Source: Microbotryum silenes-acaulis
Taxonomy: Eukaryota; Basidiomycota; Microbotryomycetes; Microbotryales; Microbotryaceae
Direction of reading: 5' to 3'
DNA: 64,000 nt
Assembly: GCA_003665825.1 (NCBI GenBank)
Contig: QPFY01000002.1
Span: forward strand, 186,001 to 250,000
A program made the translations under genes and the position numbers. Below the pieces are notes generated by a model. It had not been told where the DNA came from. It worked only from the letters and a program-made list of their open reading frames with translations, and searched no databases. How positions within the stretch are numbered: position 1 is the first letter of the stretch; each line of letters starts with the position of its first letter. This document shows, piece after piece, positions 59,293-64,000 of this stretch.

Positions 59293-62200
59293 AGCTGAAG
59301 AAGAAGTGATCCTTTGGGGTGAAGAGGTGGTGGTGGTGTGTTCGAGGAGAGGGGGACGTGCGAGCAATGCCGAGATGTGCCGAAAGTGCTCAGTCGCGAC
59401 GGGTGAGCGGCAGCGACAACGAGCGGTCAAGTCGAACTTTGTATGGGCAAAGTGATGAAGAGGAGGGAGAGAGGTGTTGACGAAATGAGGCGCGAGGTTG
59501 ACAAAGCAAGATTGACGATCCTTGTCGAATGCCGAAAGTGATCACCAAGTAGAGAGGCGAACAGATTGTCGCAAAACCGAGGGACGGCTGCTCCGAAGAT
59601 GAGGCGAAGCAGAGAGAAGGCGGGTCAGTTTCGAAGCCAAGGCGCAATTAGCACACGCGACACGCGCCCGCTGACGCGCTGTGGGCGGAGCGCGCGGCCG
59701 GCGCGGAGGACCGCCCTCTGGACGGAAGCGAGCGAGGGGGCTGGCTTGGCGCCGAAAAGGCAAAACCGCTGCGCGCGCGCGGGCTAAGGTCAAGGGCACT
59801 GGCGCAAGGGCGCAAAGGCACGCGCGCAGAAGGAAGGAAGGCTTCGGAGGCACACACTACTCACCAAAATGGAAGATTTCGCGCGGCGCAGATCAACCCC
59901 CTGCGACGAGCTGGGAGAGGGTGTGTTCTCGTCTGACAAAGATAGTCGGCGAGACTGCGATGGCGACCACGACGACCGATGAAGGAAGCAAGTTAGGTGG
60001 TCGATTTACAATGCGTGGGAGGTCGTGGCAGGGGCTGCAGAAGGAGCGCGATTCTGCGACAAACAAAAAAGTGGGGGTGGGGGGTCAGCATCTGAGGAAG
60101 CGCGGATGCGCATGTATCAAGTGGCGAATGTGCGCTGTGCAAGCTCGAGAAGCTGTAGAGCATTGTTCCCGAATGCAGTATGTTGAGGGCACCCTTGGGA
60201 CGCCAACGGTCGACACAAGTATCGAGCCCTAGAAACAACGATCTTTTGAATCGCGAACGAAGCCCGAATCCAGCTTAGAAAGGGGCTGCCAGAAGCACCC
60301 GAACATGCGCGCGCGCGCGCACCTGCTGGATCAGGCAAGAGTGAACGTATCGACGCTTGGCCCTCGAGTGTTCCGAGACAAGCTGCCCAAAGTATCGCGA
60401 GCGTCGATTTTCGAATGCCATTTACGTCAACCCGCTCCCAGCCACGGATCCGCACTCAAAGCGCCGGCATCGTCTGCCCCTCCAGTCTCGAATTCCTTCC
60501 GCTCGGCCCATGGCCCAGATGTCAACACATCGGCCCCGGGCCCAGCAGGTGTCGCGAACCACTCTGCGCTCCAGAGGCGGTGCGAGAACGCTCCCCATTG
60601 CGCCCAGATGTAGAAAGTCGGCAATACCAAGCAATCGTACCAGAACGAGTGATGAACTCACCTGTAGTGCCCTAGGATGAATGCTGAGCGTGGTCAACTT
60701 CAGAAGCTTGTTGGCTTGTGGTCGAGACGGCCCAATTGCGGTGTGATTGCGGATTGATTTGATTGATTCGATTCGATCCCGGTCGACAGGGGGTCGTGAT
60801 GCTGCGGGACGGTGAACGTATGTTCGAGATTGGGCAATTGAGTCGGCTCGGTGTTGGAGAAGGTGTAACCTCGAAGCTGCGGGCGAGTGGTCGGGTTCCG
60901 TGAGCAACAACGACGGAGTGGTAGATGGGCAAGGAGAGAAGAATGGAACAAGCAGCTAGCTGTCTCAAAGCGGTAACCGGCAGCAGCGCAGAACAGAGCG
61001 GGAGAAAGCTGGACCCCGCCGGAGATCAGGGCGGCGCCACCTTTACACTACCTATCAGGGCGCGCGCGCAATCGGTGCTAGGTGGCCATCGAGTGCCTTG
61101 TTACTTTGATCGCCCGGCTCATCTCAGCAAATGCGCCGCACTTGTGAGTTAACCCCGCAAGCCCTGCTGTCGACGAGTACGTCCTAATGCCCGCACTAAA
61201 ACATGATGACCGAACATAAGCGTCAAAGTACATCTCTTTAGTGCATTGGTACTCAATCGCAGGCCATGTGTTCCGAAGTACGCCCCTAGATAGTCGAATT
61301 ATTCCTTGCGCAGGATGAAGAAAAACTTGGGGTCAATTATACCCATGTGCACGCGCCCGCCCTCGGTCCTCGATTTTCTCAGGACCGGGATATGGCAAAA
61401 AGAAACACAGCGATACCGCGTGATCAACAGAGAAAGTCCGGTGAAAGCACCGCCGGCCCCTCTTGCTGGTGGGATTGCTCGCAGCTATCACTGGGTACTC
61501 AATCGTGCGACCCGAGCGTCGAGGACGTCTCCCGCAGTACCTGACATCGGCACTGTTGGCGATCGCCTTGAGCCAGCGCAAGCCACCTTTGAAAATCATC
61601 CTCGGTGCACAGTGGAAAGTTACGATTGTGGTGGGTAGCCCGGGTATCTAGGTAGGTACGGTACCTAGGACAGCTCTTTGTTGTGGACAAAGCGTCGTTC
61701 TGAGCACGCTTCCAATTCACACTACACCCGAAGATGCTGGGCCGATCCGTTGAAACACAATTCGCACTGCGAATTACCGCATTCGGCATCCGTGCCCCAA
61801 TGATCGCGCGCGCGCGCTGGCACGAGTCGTCGACTCGAGACGAGCCAGCTGATCGCCAGCAGGCGCCTGCAGCCGCCGGCCTGAAAGGTAATGACAACTC
61901 TTTGAGACCCCTCATGATCAGAGAATACGCTCGTCCTAAAGAATCTTTCGAGGCCTTCCCGAAACGCCGGCCCGGCAGACCCGCCAGCGCACTCTCAAGC
62001 ATCAGGCCTCAGGCTACTCTTTTAGTAGTACCTTTGAGTGCGTACCGGGCATGCACATCCAGGTAAATTCATTGCACCGGAGCGCAAATGGTTGTCGGCG
62101 CGCTTGCAAACAGGCACTAGGAGCTACCGGAGCATCCGGCAAAGCGAATTTGTAGACACTACCTGTTCAAGTGCACCCGACTCCAGGTAAATTGTACGGC

Positions 62201-62450
62201 AGAGGTCCCTCATATTTTTATTAAGCCACCACTAACATCGCTACCGGATTGCCCTATTGGTAGCCGAGCCCTTCGGGCCGGACGCTGCACTTGATCTAAA
62301 GCCTGCCCCGCTATGACCTATCAGTCGGCGGCGCAGCCAAGCTTTGCCACGAACACACACCATATCCAAGGCTGGTCGCTACTTCAACACTTCTTCCTCT
62401 GAGATTGACCGGCCTTTAGTCGTGCTTACATCACAGCCGTGCCAGCCGGA

Positions 62451-62478
62451 CTCGAGCAAATGGTCTCGAGCAAATGGT
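62451..62478 (+). repeat. 14-bp perfect tandem duplication
   Basis: CTCGAGCAAATGGT occurs twice in direct succession. Confidence 0.85.
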
Positions 62479-63144
62479 CATTCACGATTTATGATAATTG
62501 CGGACTTAGCATCAGCCCTCTTCGAGCTAAATGCTCTCCGAGGCACGTCGTCGGCTTTGCCTGCTGTCGGAAATGAAAAAGGTCCTGGGAGGCGCCCCTT
62601 AACCCGGTCATGATAAGCTTTATTTGACAGTGCTCGCCCTGAAGGGGTGTGGTGTACCTTCAGTCCGAATGAACCATCGGCCGAGGGAAGCTGCGAGATC
62701 CGAGATCGCAAGTCCTTTGTCGAGCGCCGAGCACTATGCGCGGCGAATCAGTCGTTGCCTTTGATACTCTCTGACTATGACTTCAACTAGTAGCCCGACA
62801 GGTGACAACAAAGAAAGCTAGGTGAGACTATTTCAAACATCTGGGGATCTTGTAGGGCTCTGGAGAATGAGACCACGATAGTGCTCTGCCTACACGCGAG
62901 ATCATGAATGAGAAATATAGGCGACTGAAGGAGATCAGCGTTCGGCGCTCGGTTCAAGCCGTCATTAAAAACATTAAAAAAAAAAGTTTTCAAGTCAAAC
63001 CAATGTGGGTATTTGACAATTTTTTTGGCGTGGAAGACTTCCCAGTCTCGACTTTTGCTCTCCGAGATGTTCCGACTGCTGACCGACAGGAAAATTGGGC
63101 CGATCCTCACGGGTTATCGAGCATCTTGAGCTCCCAACCAGAAG

Positions 63145-63175
63145 AAAAAAAAAAAAAAAAAAAAGAAAAAAAAAA
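63145..63175 (+). repeat. Poly(A) tract A20-G-A10
   Basis: The longest homopolymer of the window, preceded 155 bp upstream by a shorter A run (near 62979-62990). It could be a microsatellite or the tail of a retroposed copy; no coding homology was found upstream of it. Confidence 0.7.
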
Positions 63176-64000
63176 CGAATGAAAAGCCCTGTGGCTCATA
63201 GAAACATGTGGCGAGGTTGATTGGAAAAGAAGCAGGCAGACCTTTTCGTCCACGTGATCGGCACCCAGTAGTCGTCCACGTAGACATAGCAGCTGTGGTT
63301 CGTGGCGATTGTGAAACCCACGTGACGAAGCTGCTAATTCCTACTAGAATCCAAGCGGCGAGCCCCTGCCTAGGCGACTTTCCTAATCAGGACGTGCGGC
63401 GGCGGCCTCAGGATTTCTCTCTCCGCGGAACCTGCCCAGCTTGGAGCCGCACTAATGTCCGAAGCAATTGGCAATATAGCTGAGGGTACTTCCCCCTTCC
63501 AATGCTTTGGCCGCGCATTAGGTAAGCGGAACGGTTGCGCACCCAACGCTCTTACTGACGTCAGAGTCGCTGTCGGCGCGTCGCCGCTATCATGGGGGGG
63601 CTGGAGCCTGCAGGTGCATGAGCAAGACTATGAGCAAAATAGCTCCTCAAGAATGGGCAAGGCAATGTGATGTGCTACATTTACCTAAAAAGGCACCGAA
63701 TAAGCATTACACGTCTTAGGAACGACGAACTACCTAGGCACGAGATGCCAAGGTGGGTGGTACCCTTCCAATCACCAGGAGAAGCCCGAGAAGGCCGAAG
63801 CAACTTAATGGTTAGTCGGATTTTGTAAGTCTCGCTCGCTCGCGCCCGCCGCGACCGCCTGTCTCGCACGCGCGACCTGATAACCCTGCAGCTCAACCTT
63901 CGACGCCGGTGATATTCCATCCTGCTTCGCGTCCTAGATCCTCGAACGCGAGACTCTCGATAGTCGACCGCTGGTAGGGAGATTTGATGCCGAGACAAGC

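Larger units (their letters stand above)
59293..64000. other. Gene-poor right end of the window
   Basis: 4.7 kb without a gene I can support. The first part (59293-60300) is very GC-rich and includes the cyclin 5' region; from about 61200 the base composition falls and short homopolymers appear. Overlapping frames of 60-180 codons on both strands have no domain. It contains a 14-bp duplication (62451-62478) and an A20GA10 tract (63145-63175). Confidence 0.5.

Noticed and set aside
60422..60910. Minus-strand open frame of 162 codons
   Set aside because: Low-complexity Arg/Ser composition, several overlapping frames of similar length and no splice or family support.
62904..63182. 92-codon frame ending in a Lys-rich tail
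   Set aside because: The tail is only the translation of the poly(A) tract; the rest has no match to anything I know.

Overview
The window looks like nuclear DNA of a basidiomycete fungus. It is GC-rich. Genes lie on both strands and are cut by many short introns (mostly 50-190 nt, GT-AG with several GC-AG). The recognisable proteins are typical fungal ones (DUF3684 GHKL protein, Sec14-like/RhoGAP, Pho85-type cyclin, CYP pairs, ENSA/Igo1, YPI1). The compact multi-intron genes suggest Pucciniomycotina-type yeasts, but that placement is inference. Exon models were built by hand: each junction was accepted only if splice consensus, reading phase and protein-family continuity agreed.

Layout, left to right. 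1-7 kb: a partial mitochondrial carrier (-), a mostly empty stretch, a PP1 inhibitor YPI1/PPP1R11 (-) and, divergently, a D-2-hydroxyacid dehydrogenase (+). 7.7-18 kb: a large Ser/Thr kinase (+), ALG6 glucosyltransferase (-, convergent with the kinase), a disordered CaaX-box protein (+) and an SDHAF1-like LYR protein (+). 19-22 kb: cofilin (+) and endosulfine/Igo1 (+). 23-26 kb: a type II membrane protein fusing a GT92 glycosyltransferase to an SGNH/PC-esterase domain (-). 26-28.6 kb: a decayed Ty1/copia RNase H tail (-) and the prolyl isomerase ESS1/PIN1 (+). 29-35 kb: a 1789-residue DUF3684 (sacsin-like GHKL) protein (-). 36-40.4 kb: an F-box/LRR gene containing copia sequence (+) and a senescence-domain protein (+). 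40.7-45 kb: a RING protein (-) and a CRAL-TRIO/RhoGAP protein (-). 45-48.5 kb: POP5 (+), a Cdc25/rhodanese-type phosphatase (+) and a secreted protein with repeated KR sites (-). 49-55.5 kb: two tandem cytochrome P450 genes (-) with a P450 pseudogene between them. 57.7-59.3 kb: a Pho85-type cyclin (-). 59.3-64 kb: no gene I can support.

There is no single operon-like system; most genes are housekeeping loci. The less ordinary parts are the GT92-SGNH fusion, the metzincin-spaced HExxH at the end of the DUF3684 protein, the copia fragment inside the F-box gene, the P450 birth-and-death cluster (one copy has lost the I-helix acid), the secreted KR-rich protein, and unusual splicing (GC-AG introns, 9-nt and 13-nt exons, stop-free 3n introns).
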